The translations under genes were made by a program, and so were the position numbers. Shown here piece by piece: positions 37,506 to 49,842 of a stretch of 64,000 bases of DNA. The stretch spans positions 248,001-312,000 of the forward strand of contig NW_002476463.1 of the NCBI RefSeq assembly GCF_000189635.1, given 5' to 3'. Position 1 is the first letter of the stretch, and the number at the start of each line of letters is the position of its first letter. The stretch comes from Tetrahymena thermophila SB210. Lineage: Eukaryota > Ciliophora > Oligohymenophorea > Hymenostomatida > Tetrahymenidae. Under the pieces are notes generated by a model, which was not told the DNA's origin, did not search any database, and saw nothing but the letters and a program-made list of their open reading frames with translations.

Positions 37506-39589
37506 ATGTTAACATTTTCAAAAAAATTTTTATTCAGCTCAAAAAAATTATAAAGTTGCTACATCGTAGCTGCTAAAAGAACTCCAATATATCCTTACTT
37601 AGGAAAATTAGCAAAATTTAGAGCTCCAGATTTGGCAGGATTTTCTATTTAGAGTGCAATTAGAGATATTAAATTATAGCCTGACTAAATTGATGAAGTA
37701 TTTTTAGGAGTTGCTTTACCTGCCATGATAGGATAAAATCCAGCAAAGTAAGCAGCTTTATTAGGAGGTAATTTAGCAATTTTTTTAGGTTTAAATTATT
37801 AACAGAAAACATTTTAAAAATCAGTAATTTCATAAAAAGCTAGCTAGAAAGAATATGTTTTTTAACAATATAGGTGTTGATATAGAAGTTCCTTGCAGCA
37901 CTGTTAATAAAGCTTGCAGTTCTGGATTAAAATCTGTTATAGTAGGTGCAAATAGTATTAATGTTGGCTATAATCAATGCGTAGTCACTGGTGGATTTGA
38001 AAGTATGTCAAATGTTCCTTTCTACATGTACCAAGTAATAATATCTATTTTTAATTTATAAATTCTATCAAACAAAAGCGAAATATAATATTTATAGAAC
38101 TTTTTAATTAAACAAATATTTGTTTTCAAATTTTTTAAATATCTTTCTTTCTTTCTTTATTTCTTTCTAAAAATAAAAAATAATTCTAAATATTAATTTT
38201 TTTTACTTTTCTATTACAAAAAATTTTGGCTAACAAATTCAAAAATTTATTCAAATTATAAATTATATTATTAAACACATTTAAAGTTTTATTATTAATA
38301 ATTTATTTATTTATTAAATAAATTAGTAAAGAAGAGGAAAGTAATTCGGAGATTCAAAGTTGCTAGATGGTATTTTAAATGATGGTGTTTAAGATAAGTA
38401 TTCAGAATAACCTTTGGGTTATTTAGCAGAATAGCTTTGCAAAAATATGAAATTCTAAAAACAAACTGTTGATGCTGTGGCTATCGCTTCATATGAAAGA
38501 GCAATCGAAGCTAGAGATAATGGATTCCTTGCAAAATAAATATCACCAATATAATATCACGATGGACAAGTAATTTTTTTTATAAAATTATAAAAGTTTA
38601 TTTTATTAAATTATTTTGAAGCTTTATCATAAATTTGTGTATTTTATATTCAATTTTATTCTGTTATAAAGGGAATCTAATCAATCTTTTCATCGTCTTA
38701 AATAAATTTTATTTTTTTTAAACAAAAATTATTTTTGCTTGATTTAATTTCCAAAATTCATTATTAAATTTTAATAACATTTTTTCATTAATAAAGGGAA
38801 AAGTTTTTAGCATTAAAGATGATGCTAATCTTGAATAATATGACTAAGAAAAAATATTGAATGATACAGCTTTTTATGCCAAAGAAGGGATTATCACTTA
38901 AAGCAATCAAAGTAATTTTGCAGATGGAGCTGCAACATTAAGTAATCTTATATTTAATATTTTAAATTAAAAAAATTCAAATTAAATTAAATTAAATTAA
39001 TGATTAAATTTTTTGGTATTTTTATAGATATTTTTTAATTAAAATATTTATCTAATCATGATAATTATTAATTCTAAATATTTAATAGTATTGATGAGTG
39101 AGGAGATGGTAAAATAATTAAATATAAAGCCATTAGCTAGAATTTTAGGTTATTAGCAAGTCGAAAAAGAGCCTTTAGAGTATGCTATGGCAAGTGTTGA
39201 ATCATGCTCTTAGTTAATAAAACAAGCAAATATCAAAACATAAAATATAGATTTATTCGAAATCAATGAAGATTTCCCTTCTACTGTTCTTGCTCATTTA
39301 GTAAACTTAGATATTGATTACGAAAAAGTTAATGTATTTGGTGGTACTATAGCATTCGGCAATCCTTTAGGGTAAAATAAATTTATTTCTACCTATTAAT
39401 TAATCATAAAGCATTTTGCCAATAAGTATTATAAATAAATTTTAAAATAAAAATTACAGCATGACAGGAGCTCGTTTATTGGTTAATTTAGTCTATGGTT
39501 TAAAAGAAAAAAATGGAAAATATGGTATTGCATCTTTAGGAAATGCAGGTGGTGGTAGTACCTCTGTTTTAATAGAAAATTTATAATGA
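37506..39589 (+). CDS. Thiolase-family protein lacking the GHP His and C-terminal Cys
   Basis: Six exons (37506-37767, 37874-38034, 38327-38569, 38797-38941, 39089-39371, 39460-39589) give 1,224 nt, 407 residues plus TGA. That is the normal length for a thiolase (acetyl-CoA acetyltransferase or 3-ketoacyl-CoA thiolase). The N-terminus MLTFSKKFLFSSKKL is basic and hydroxylated, like a mitochondrial presequence. Family features: VAAKRTP, VNKACSSGLKS with the acyl-accepting Cys102, ESMSNVP, RRGKQFGDSKLLDGI, SNQSNFADGAA and EIN at 328-330. Two catalytic positions differ: the GHP motif reads GNP (Asn362 for His), and the C-terminal C-x-G motif reads LGNAGGG (Gly392 for Cys). Condensing activity should be weak or absent. 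Could be a non-catalytic paralogue or an SCP2-thiolase-like variant. Confidence 0.85.
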
Positions 39590-41733
39590 ATGTATTTATT
39601 TATCTGAAAAATAATAAATTTTTTATAGTTTTATAAAAGGGTAATTTAAAATTTATCAAATTTTATTAACTCATTTCAAACGTATTTTTAACTGGTGTAA
39701 TTAATGTTAAACTTTTTGTGCCATTAATTAATAAAATCATTTAATGGTTTTATAAATTATTGAGATAATTTAAATTGTAAGAAGAGTAAAAAAAATATAA
39801 CAAAATTATCTTTATGGAATTTATTTAACATAAATTGTATTTTTTACACTTATTATTTTTATTTTTTATAAAAATATCTCTATTTATTAAATTTCATTAT
39901 TTTTAGCATTTAGTTGCTTTCTTTAATTTATTTCTTTTTAGTATTTATTACATAAAAATACAAATTCGAAACAAAAAATTCTTTAAAATTAATTGATAAA
40001 TCGTTATTAAATATAAAATTAAGGAAGTTTTTAAATGAAAAAATAATAAAATCATTAATACTTGTAAATTAAGAAAAATTTAATCAAATATAAAATCTGA
40101 ATTTTATCAAATTTTAATAATTTTAGATCAAATCTAAAAAAATCAAATTAATTGCTTTTAAAATGCTAATTAATTATCTTTTTGATACAAAAATCATAAA
40201 TTTTAAACGTATCTATTAAAATTCATCAACTAAACAAACTAATACAGTGTATGTTGTTTTAATTTTCCAACAATTTTTTTATACAAAAACTATTTTAATA
40301 TTCAATAATTAAATATTTTATTAAAAAGAACAAAATTTAATGATTTTTATGACAACATTTTGTTTAATTTATTATTAAAATCTATCCATATTTATTATTT
40401 ATTGCATTTATTTATTTATTCGCTCTATTAAATATTAACAATTACTTATTATAAAAAAATAATGAATGCCTTTGTATAACTTAGATAACTTAATTTTGTT
40501 TCATTTTAAGTGTATACAAGAAGGTGTTATTATATAAACAAACCTCAACTTTTAGCCATATTAATTTTATGCTTTTATGTAGATTTAATTGTAATAGCCA
40601 TATGTAGTTTAATAGATTATTTTAATTATATTTCTCATAAATATTTATATCAGCAATAGAAAATAATTTAGCTTATAATTAGTGATTTAATTATTATGTA
40701 TTATTCGAATTAATTTAATGATAAGTCGACGGATGTCATTCTAATTTATTATTCAAATTAAATTAAAGAAATTTCTAAAAGCAAATTTTTATCATTTTAG
40801 AAAATCGAGTCAGCCTAAGTATTTTATTCACTCTATAACATATCATTCTACTAATTTTTTATAATATGCTAAAATTACTACTTAAATTGATTAATATTAA
40901 TTTTAATTTTTTTTTGCTTGAGTATTTAATTTTTTTATTATAATGATTTATAGAAAATTATGATTAAAAAATAAAAGCATATTGAATTATTTGTTTTGTT
41001 TTTTTTGAGCTAGTACTTCGAACTTAAAAATCACTAATTTTTCTTTTGACAAATACTTTAAAAATATCAATTTAAATATCACTTTTATAGAATAATTTTT
41101 TTAATATCTGTAGAATATTTTTAATAATTCTAAGCATTAGAATTTAGCGAATTAATTTTACAAATAATGTTGCTTTTGAAATCGTTAGAAAGTAATCAAA
41201 AAGCTGGCTGCTTCGTACTCACTCAATATTTAGTATAATTTGCTGACTGTAATAATAATAATAAGTAAATGTAAATTATATCTTTTCTGATGATTATTAA
41301 ATAGAATCGAAAAATTGAAGAAGAAAATGTAATAATTAAATTTAAATAAAAAAAACAAAAAAATTTTTTGATCAAAGAAATAATTATTCTTTTTAGACAA
41401 AAATAAAAATTTTTTCTCAATATACTATTAGTATTTATAAAATATCCTCTAAAATAATTACTTGACAAAAATATTGTAGAAAAGTTATCTTAAAATACTA
41501 GTCGCTAATATCTAATAGATTATAAAATTTAAAATTGTTGAAAAAGCTCAAGAAACCACTCAAATTTATTAAATATTGGATATAAATTGTTTGTTTATAA
41601 AGGATAAACATTTTTTTATATCAGCTTTCTGATTAAATAAACAGTAAACAAAAGAAATTGAGCTCAGCCATAAAATAATAAATAAAAAAAATTGATTAAT
41701 TAAAAAGTAAATAAAGAAAAAATAAATAAATAA
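39590..41733. other. Long intergenic with one doubtful ORF
   Basis: AT-rich, about 2.1 kb. The only candidate is the ORF at 40462-40890, listed separately. Confidence 0.4.
40462..40890 (+). CDS. Doubtful single-exon ORF with one membrane segment
   Basis: ATG 40462 to TGA 40888-40890, 142 residues. It has one hydrophobic stretch (LLAILILCFYVDLIVIAICS) and a polar second half (NDKSTDVILIYYS, KIESAQVFYS). With one stop codon in AT-rich DNA, a frame this long arises by chance fairly often. No family recognised; kept only because it stands alone in a 2.1-kb gap. Confidence 0.25.
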
Positions 41734-42984
41734 ATGTTCCTTTCTTAATAATTAACTTCAGCTAAAGATTAAAAAGCTTTTACTCTTCCTACAGAATAAA
41801 GCACACAGACACCAAAGTCCGCTTAAGATGCTTTATTTTTATCATAAATTAGAAATTAACAATTCGAGCTATTTGTTTAAAACGATAACTAGTTTAAGCC
41901 TTCCTTTATATCCTAGCAAGTTGTTTATAATTATGCTGTCGTAGAACCTAAGCTCCGTTCCTACAACAGAAATGATTGGAAAAATGTCCTTTAGACTGAT
42001 AAATCTTTAGTTTCGTTTTCAGAATTAGAATATAATATCCGAAATGGAATTCCTGATGATCTTCGTCCTCGCTTGTGGTTTTGGTTATCAGGAATACAAA
42101 AACTAGAGGGAAAGTATAAGGGTCAATACGATAAGCTTAAAAACATGGCTTCTAAGCATGATGAATAAATTTCCAAAGACATTCCAAGAACATATAGCAG
42201 ACACTAATACTTTAATGGAGAGAAAACAGATACTGCGCTTTAATCAGTTTATTCTTTAGAAACTTATCATGGAAATAAATAAAGTTCAGCATAGTCAAAT
42301 GGAACATCTATTTTGAATTCTGCAAGAAACACACATAGAGTTGGCTAATCCTCTGCCTTCACTAAAGGATAGTAAATGCTTTTTAACATATTAAGAGCCT
42401 ATTCTAATTTAGACAGCGAATTAGGTTATGTATAGGGAATGAATATGTTGGCAGCTTAGATTATTTTAGCTTTAAGAAGCGAAAAATATATTAATTTTGC
42501 TCGCTCTTTTGGTAGTAAATGTTGCGAATCAAAAGTAGAAGAAAGAGCCTTTTTGATATTTTGCTATATAATGATTGATAATAATTGGAGACAAACCTAT
42601 CTTCCTGGTTTCGTGAGACTTCATGCTTTAATTTAAAACCTCTAAAAAAACATAGATTCTTAGCTTTTAGATCACTTTCAGGAAATTAAGATGGACTTTT
42701 TTAGTGCTTTCTCATAATTTTACTTGACTTTTATGCTAAAAGATATAACAACTACTTTTGGTAGTAGATTTATAGATTTATTCTTACTTAAAGGTGAGCA
42801 TATTATAGAATTAATAATTTTAAGATTACTAGATATATATCAATCAAACTTACTCTAGATTAGCGATCCTTTTGAGTGCTAAATTTTTATAGCTTAAGAG
42901 ATGCTCAAAAATTCAGTAAAAATGTTCAAAAATGACCTAAATATATTATTGCCTCTCTCATCTGCCTACACAAAACACATGTGA
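41734..42984 (+). CDS. TBC-domain Rab GTPase-activating protein
   Basis: Single exon, 416 residues, ATG 41734 to TGA 42982-42984. After a ~95-residue polar N-terminus the TBC domain starts with YNIRNGIPDDLRPRLWFWLSG (about 100-120). Both catalytic fingers are present: ISKDIPRT with Arg152 (the IxxDxxR motif) and YVQGMN with Gln234. Between them is a ~55-residue Ser/Asn-rich insert (about 161-212) not usual in the family. Later TBC helices follow (FLIFCYIMID, FVRLHALIQ, DFFSAFSQFYLTFMLKD, FIDLFLLKGEHII). TBC proteins speed GTP hydrolysis on Rab GTPases and so end vesicle-traffic signals; which Rab is not clear. G/C-richer codons than the surrounding DNA. Confidence 0.92.
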
Positions 42985-44702
42985 AATTCTTAATAACCAA
43001 TTAAAACCTACTAAAAATACTTCAACTCATTAAAAAACAAATAAAAATATTTATCAACATCAACTATGACTTTATTTATAAAAAGAATATTTCATTAATA
43101 CTTTATAAAATACCCAAAAGTTAAATCAGTAGCATACATATATAAAAACAAACAAAACAAACAAATAATTAATTAATTATTACTGACGCTTTGACTAAAT
43201 AATAATTTACATCTATCTGCTTAACCACAATTATTCTACTAAATTAATAAATAAATATATATTTATTTATAAAGAAATGTAATTTATTTCATTTTATAAC
43301 TTTAACAAATTTATCACAATCACTAACTCACATTTACTGGCGTTATATTCTCTTTCAAATTTTTGCATTAATGATTCCCCTTCAAAACCATTGAAAATAA
43401 CTTAAGTAAATTTTTCTGTTTACTTAAACTATTATTATTTTCAATGAGATTCAGATAAATTCTGAAAATGAAAATTGCGATTATAAAAACTAAGCAAAAT
43501 ATTCATTAAAAGCACTACTTTCTCTAAAATTAAAATTTTTTAGTAAAAATTTATAATTTTTTAAATAGATCCTATTAGTATTCATTTATAGATTTAGATA
43601 AATAACATAAATAGTTTATACAAATATAAAATTAGATATCAATAAAAGCGTATTATATGCGTTAATTATTTTAAATTAACAGAAATATAAATTATATAAA
43701 TTCTCATATTTGTTTTTTCATAAAATATCTTTAATGATTATATTTAAAGATCTTTATTAAAACTCTGATTATTATTCATATCTTAAATCTTTATTAACTC
43801 TAAAATAAGTTTTTACCATATTTCCTAAATATTAATTTATAAAATAGAGTCTATTGGAAATATCCATTTTAAAATTCATATCATATGTATTTTTTTTCTG
43901 AAATTTAATAAAAAATGCTTGTGGATTTTTTATTTTCATCTAGAAATATCATTACTTTCTTGTATTTTCATTCATTTTTAATCAATTTTTTTACTTTAAA
44001 TTATTTATTTTATTTTTTGTGTTTTTGTACTCTAAAAATATTAGTTAAGTTTATATAAAGATTTAGTCAGATGAAAGTAAAAAATTAATTAATTTCAAAA
44101 TAAAATATAAAATGAATTATTTTTTTAATTTTGCTTTAAAATATCACCAACTGTGTAGGTACACATGGTGATATTTCATTTAATTTTTATGATTTTAAGC
44201 TAATTTTACTTACACTTTCTATTTTTTTAACATCCTATTTTTATAATATTTTGAAAAATTTTTTAGAGATTAATTAATGCTTTTTCTCAAATTTTGAGCA
44301 TAAAAATTTTTTTCTGAGAGTGAAAAATTTCTTTTTACACATTTTAATATTAAATTTTATGAAGTATTTATAAAAACGAGCTTTAATCTAAGAGGATTTA
44401 TAGTAATTAAATATTTTAATTAACTTCATTTTAAATAATTTATTAATTTATTCTAATTCGCCTTAAAAATAAATTGAAATTAATTATTTAGTTAATTTAA
44501 TACTAATATTTGTTCAAAAATATTAAAAAATGAATTATTGATGAATTATTTTAAATTATAAATTAATAAAAAGCGGATAGATTTCTTTAAAAGATCAAAA
44601 ATAGATTTTAATTATTTACAGAATTTATACATATTCCTTATATTTTATTTAATACTTAGAATGATTAATGTATTGTATTAATTTATTTATTTATACTATT
44701 TT
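42985..44702. other. Intergenic with perfect hairpin
   Basis: About 1.7 kb, AT-rich, no supported ORF. Contains the inverted repeat at 44139-44176. Confidence 0.5.
44139..44176. other. 38-base inverted repeat
   Basis: AAATATCACCA pairs perfectly with TGGTGATATTT (11 bp). Inside, TGTGTA pairs with TACACA (6 bp) around a GG loop, with a 2-base AC bulge on the left arm. It lies 530 bases from the stop of the COMM gene and about 1.15 kb from the TBC gene stop, so it is not an obvious terminator. Confidence 0.7.
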
Positions 44703-45634
44703 TCATATGAATTTCTTTTGAATCTTCTTTTGTGCCAATGAATTGTGTAATTTTAAAGCTTAAGTGAGTTCTTCTGTTAAATGTTTTAAATTAGCTAAAT
44801 CAGTTTCTAAAATGTGCCCTTCTATTTTTCCATCTTTTATGTATTTAAAAAATATTATAGTTTATTTATTTATGCACTAAAATTTACTATTTAACAAATC
44901 AAGCTGCATTAATATTTTTGGTTTAGTCTCACTTTCATTTGTCCTTGAAGAAACCTTTAAATTTGTTAAAATTAAAATTATTTAATTTTAAAAGGCTTTC
45001 TAATCATAAATTTTATTATAATTCTCACTTATAAGTCAAATCTCCATCTTAAATTTGCATATTCAGGTTCATTGTCTCTTTCCAGCAGTCCTAGTGCTTT
45101 TCTTAAATGCTTTTCAGATTCTTTCATTTTCTAAATAGTTTACATAATTATTTATTATTTAACGATATATTGATTGATTGCAAAAGCTTTACCTGCAAAA
45201 ATAAAAGCTTTTTATCTTTGTTTAACTAAATCATTTCTAAGTGAGCTTTGAATTCCCTTTCACCTGCATTAAATTTAGCAAAAAAAGAAACTAACTTGAG
45301 CAAAACAGGGAAGATTTGATTTGCGCTTTCCTCCTCAATTTCCAAAATTTCTACACAATTTTTTATTTTATATTCATTATTACATTTGAAAAGCTTAACG
45401 ATTGATTAAATCATCTAAAGTTATTAATTTACCATTTAATCTAGTTGTTGTATCACTTTTTGCTATATAACTAATAGTATAATTTAATGATTTTTCAAAA
45501 CCTATTTGTAAAATAAATATTTTTGGCTTAAATAACTTTCATTTAAAATGAAATATTTAACAAAAAAAATTACCATCAAAATCTAAAGCTTCTACTACTT
45601 ATAACTCTTCTAAAAATTATGAATTTACAATCAT
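44703..45634 (-). CDS. COMM-domain protein
   Basis: Six exons (45574-45634, 45433-45501, 45193-45350, 45029-45130, 44888-44954, 44703-44833) give 588 nt, 195 residues plus TGA, the normal COMMD size. The N-terminal helical half ends with ..HLEMIQLNKDKKLLFLQKM. The COMM domain is the last ~75 residues: LRWRFDLQVSSRT (the family Trp-Arg start), then a strand PKILMQLDLLNNDGKIEGHILETD, then the final helix LANLKHLTEELTQALKLHN. COMMD proteins assemble into the ten-subunit Commander complex for endosomal recycling; ciliates keep several. Which COMMD subtype cannot be told by eye. One donor is GTGAG (after Gln at 45029); the others are GTAA. Confidence 0.85.
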
Positions 45635-46349
45635 TTTAACTATGTTGCTATAAAAATAATAAATAAAAACTTCTAATAATATCTATCTATCTTCTTTTAG
45701 ATCTATTAAAAATACAATAATCTTATCTAATATTAATATAAATTTTTGAAAGATATAGTCAATACGAAAGTAATATATTTATTTCTTATTTCTTTTATTG
45801 ATTTTATTATTGGTTGATATTTTTGTTTGATCAAAGATATACGGATCAATCAATCAATTAATAGCTTAGCTCTATTTTTTATATTTAGAAATTTAATTGA
45901 CTTAGCATTTTATAAAAATATTTAAGAAAACATTTTTTATTCATAATTAAAAATTTTTAATTACTCCAAACAAAAGTGTGAGCATTTATTTTTTCTATCA
46001 AACAACAAAAAAAAGGTATTCTAATTAAAAGAATTACAAAATACTTTTTGATCTTTTTGTAAATATTTAAAAGATGTTTAAATTCTTGTATGTAGCAATT
46101 AAAATAACGTGCTGGCTGATTTTAGTAGCAAATAAAAATATATTTTATAAAGCTTATGACCAACAAATTAGTTTAAATAGATTCAATTTGTTACTTGTTA
46201 TTTTATTAAAAAAGCAATTGAAACTTAAGTAAATCTGAAATTAAATTTAATTGCATAAATAAGTAAATAAATTCATTAAGTCTATAGATAAAGTATAATA
46301 AAAAAAGTAAGTAAAGTTAAATCAAAAGGATATAAGCAATTAGTGAAAT
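45635..46349. other. Intergenic between divergent genes
   Basis: Shared upstream region of the COMM-domain (minus) and VAP-like (plus) genes. A short ORF from 46076 runs 56 codons to TGA and is not supported as a gene. Confidence 0.4.
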
Positions 46350-47237
46350 ATGATGACATCTGGGTTTCTGATGAAATTAGATTAAGACTGCGTTTTTTTA
46401 TAAAAAGTTTAAAACCAGTAAAATTATCATGGAACAATTTAAGTAAAAAATACCTCCAATTTTCTAATTGCAATAAAGGTTAAATCAAATAATCCTTCGT
46501 AATATATAGTAGCTCCCTCATAGGTGATTCTTAATCCTAATCAGAAAGCATAATTTTAATTCACTAAAAATGGATATTCTATGAGTTATATTTCTGAAAA
46601 AACAGATAAATTTTAATTTATTGCTATCACAATAGAGCCTTCTGCGGTACATGTTTTCAATAATTAGCCTCGAGTAGATGAAAAACTATTCAACTAAAAG
46701 GATAAAATAAACCAAAAGATTGTTATACCAGTAAAATTTGATGGCGAATATAACCTAAATACATAAAGTGCTTCTAGATTAAATACTTAGATTAGCGAAT
46801 CATCCAAAAAAAAGTCACCCACTTTAAGCTACGACTTTTAAAGGAATTCTGCATCAATAAAAAAAATAACATAGCTTTAGTTATTAACAAATGGAAGTCT
46901 CACTGATATGAAATATGGATAAAAGTAAAGTCTTCAGTAGAGTTAATCATCAACTAAACATCCAGGAAGCCCTTAATTTCCTAAATAGTTTAATGTTGAT
47001 AAAGAAAAAGAGTTTAAACTGAAATATGAAAAAATTATATAGCAAGTTCACGAATATGAAAAAAACTTTTAATAACTAGATCAAGAAATTAAAATAGCAA
47101 AAAATGAAAAAGAAAAATGGAATTAAATATAAAATGCTTCTAAACATAAAAAAAAATCTTCTGAAGGTTATGAATCTTGGCAAGTCTTACTTGTAATTTT
47201 AGTTTCTATGTTTTTAGGAATTTTATCGGCCAAATGA
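46350..47237 (+). CDS. VAP/MSP-domain ER tail-anchored protein
   Basis: Single exon, 295 residues, ATG 46350 (next codon also ATG), TGA 47235-47237. The MSP domain spans about residues 1-110: FLMKLDQDCVFLQKV, then YHGTIQVKNTSNFLIAIKVKSNNPSQYIVAP, the classic VAP core (KVK.NNP..Y.V.P) whose basic face binds FFAT motifs. A long Ser/Asn/Gln linker follows, then a coiled coil at about 225-270 (KEKEFKLKYEKIIQQVHEYE, then IKIAKNEKEKW). A C-terminal membrane anchor (WQVLLVILVSMFLGILSAK) ends at the stop. VAP proteins sit in the ER membrane and tether it to other organelles. The linker is longer than in animal VAPs. Confidence 0.9.
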
Positions 47238-49584
47238 GAGCCAAAAAAATAATAATAATAAATCTATTTTTATCATCATATTGATTTCTTTTTACAAGAG
47301 CTACTAAATAAATAAATAATCTTTATAGTAAAGGATAAATAATATAGAACATCATCTTAGTACCTGCAGTATTTAGTAGCTATAAACTGCTTTTTATTCT
47401 AAATAGATAAATAAATGTATATAATTCAATCTTGCAAATTTAACAAAAATGTTATGAATTAAACAATAAATACAAAGGCCTTTCTTCATTCATAGCTATC
47501 AATGATAATCTTAAATTTTAAAGTGCTTCTATAGAAGATAGCTTAGATTTTGATTAGATATAAACAAAAAATAATAAATACTCTTTTTATATTGAAAATC
47601 CATCCTAAATGGTTTTGCTTATTTATTTAATTTTTATAAAATACATTTTATTTGTATTATTTATATATACTTTTTGTGTTTGTTTAATATTATTATAAAT
47701 TTTGCTTATCAAAAATTAACAAAAAAATAGCTTTATTCAATTAATTTAAACTAAAAATATATATTATTCCATCATATTTATCCTTCAATTTAAATAACAA
47801 ATTATCCTCCATAGAGTTTTATTTATTTTTTCATATCAAAAACAAACTAATAAAACTTATTTTTAATTGAAATTATTTGATCTTTTTAGATATTCAAATA
47901 CATGAAAAATCAATTATGAAATGTATTTTTAATTTCTTTGCTAAAATAAAGAGACTAATGATTGAATTAAATTAGTATAACATAAAATTAATTAATGGCC
48001 TCCCTTTTAAATATATAAAATTTATTTGAAAATTAATTATAGAATTTTTGGAGAAAGTTTTGTATCTTAAAAAATTTTATATAAGCTAATAAGAAGATTC
48101 ATAGTTTTTAGATTTCATAAAAATTGAAATGAATAGAAATATTTTAAATAAAAATTTATGTTGTATGAGATAGATTTAATCTAAGATAGCAATTCATAGA
48201 TAAATTATTCTCATAAGCTTGATTAAATTAACTAAATGCTTTTTTTATTTATATAAACTTAATAAAATATTTATAATTTATACAAAGACAACCAATCAAA
48301 AATTTAATATGTTTTTAATTTTCTTAATTATGATTATTAAATTAGTAAGATGAAAAGAAAATTACAAATATTTTTAAATGATATAATCATTAAAAAAATA
48401 CATTAATAAACCACATAAAAACGAATATTTTTTGGTTTAGATGATATATTAGTGAGTAAGTATTTGCTTAGAAAAAAATTTTTATTTCAGAAATAGGATT
48501 TTTAATGACAATTATTGATTTATTTTTAGATTAATTTGTGGTAAAATTGATGCAGAATTAAAATCATTCAAATTTAATCTATTAAATGCTATTAAATCCC
48601 TATTAACACCCAATTAGAAAAAATATTATGACGGAAAAGTAATTATTTGAGAAAGATAATTCAAGTTTATTTAATTAATTCAATTTGAAAAAATTTAATT
48701 TTTTTATTGCAATAGTCTGTCTTTTCGCTTGTAATGGAGTTAAAATTTTTGGTGTTAAAACTGATGTCAAAATTCATACTGATAAATCAAATGAAAACTA
48801 TTTTTAGAATATTCTTTCTATTTTACATTTAGTAAAGTAGACAATTAATAAATATTTATTAATATTTAATCACTGCTGTTATAGATATTTATTTAGCTCT
48901 TGCTCACTATTTTAATAACATTAATGAAGACTAATTTTAGAAATGAAATTATCTATATTCTAAAGAAATTAATAGCTGTGAATTTATAATTTAGAATATA
49001 ATTATAGTAGTAAAATCAAATTGAATATTTTTTAATTCTACTTTAATAAACACTTTCATCTATCTTTATTTCTAAGGAGATTTACTCTCAAAAATATTTG
49101 AATAATCTTAATAATTTATAAGTTGATTCGGATCACTATTGCTACAAAACAGTATTGAAAGTATATCAACTAGTTTTATAGTGCTTATAAAAGGTTTTAG
49201 TATAAAATATATTTAAAAAATGTTCATATTAGCTGAGAGTTTTAATATAAAGTAAGTAACATACTAATATATAATTGTTGTATATGTATGCATAAATTTA
49301 ATAATGAATTATATATTATAGTATATATTAATCAGATATATTAAAGTAAGTTTTAGAAGTATTTTCTAGTTGTTAAATTTAGAAAGAAATTTTGGTTATT
49401 ATTTAAATATCATTATTTATATAAAATTAAAGTTGTTTGTTTTGATTTTTAAATCAATTGTTTTTTGTTAAAATTATATTGAAAGAAGATGTATTTATGT
49501 TTTATAATACGATTAGTAAATGCTTCAATCGTCTTTAACTATATTTTATATAAATAATTTAGCATTTTTTGTTTAGTTGTTAGC
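47238..49584. other. Long intergenic with ambiguous coding remnants
   Basis: Two gene-like patches only. About 47430-47600 reads CYELNNKYKGLSSFIAINDN and SASIEDSLDFDQIQ in one frame, then decays into low-complexity hydrophobic sequence. The other is 48505-48927, listed separately. The rest is AT-rich spacer. Confidence 0.35.
48505..48927 (+). CDS. Doubtful ORF or gene relic
   Basis: Open from ATG 48505 to TGA 48925-48927, 140 residues (MTIIDLFLDQF, then NGVKIFGVKTDVKIHTDKSN). The same DNA also reads as two exons in other frames, LICGKIDAELKSFKFNLLN at about 48540-48638 and, after a GTAATT...AATAG intron, SVFSLVMELKFLVLKLMSKF. Two competing readings and no recognised family make either reading uncertain. 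Confidence 0.25.
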
Positions 49585-49842
49585 TCAAAGTATGATTGTA
49601 ACTTCATTTTTATCATGAATTTTCTTTTTTCTCATATCAGCAAGCAAGTTACGCATCTTTAAGTTCAACTTCTTAGCTTCACTGCAGTCACTTTGGTAGA
49701 TATAATAACCATCTGTATAGGCCAAGCCAGGTTCAGCAGGGTTAAGGTCAAGATATTCTTCGTGAGGGCAGTCACCACATTTCTTTTCAAGGTGTTGCTT
49801 CATTTAGTTGAGTATTTCTTCTTTGGCTCTAAGGTAATCCAT
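49585..49842 (-). CDS. Small conserved-looking protein, 85 residues
   Basis: Single exon, ATG 49842 to TGA 49585-49587. The product is MDYLRAKEEILNQMK..., with a KKCGDCPHEEYLDLNP segment, a YTDGYYIYQSDC segment, then a basic helix (AKKLNLKMRNLLADMRKKK). It has three Cys, no signal peptide and no membrane segment. Codons are strikingly G/C-rich for this window (AAG, CTT, GCC, TAC, ATC; few TAA/TAG Gln), the pattern of strongly expressed Tetrahymena genes. No family recognised; a small subunit of a larger complex would fit, but that is inference. Confidence 0.75.

Noticed and set aside
41223-41468. 81-codon minus-strand ORF
   Set aside because: Phe/Ile/Tyr-rich, no constrained segment, overlaps nothing known; likely chance.
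48301-48600. Possible tRNA or snRNA
   Set aside because: No T-loop or anticodon-arm pattern found here or elsewhere in the window by eye; a covariance search would decide.
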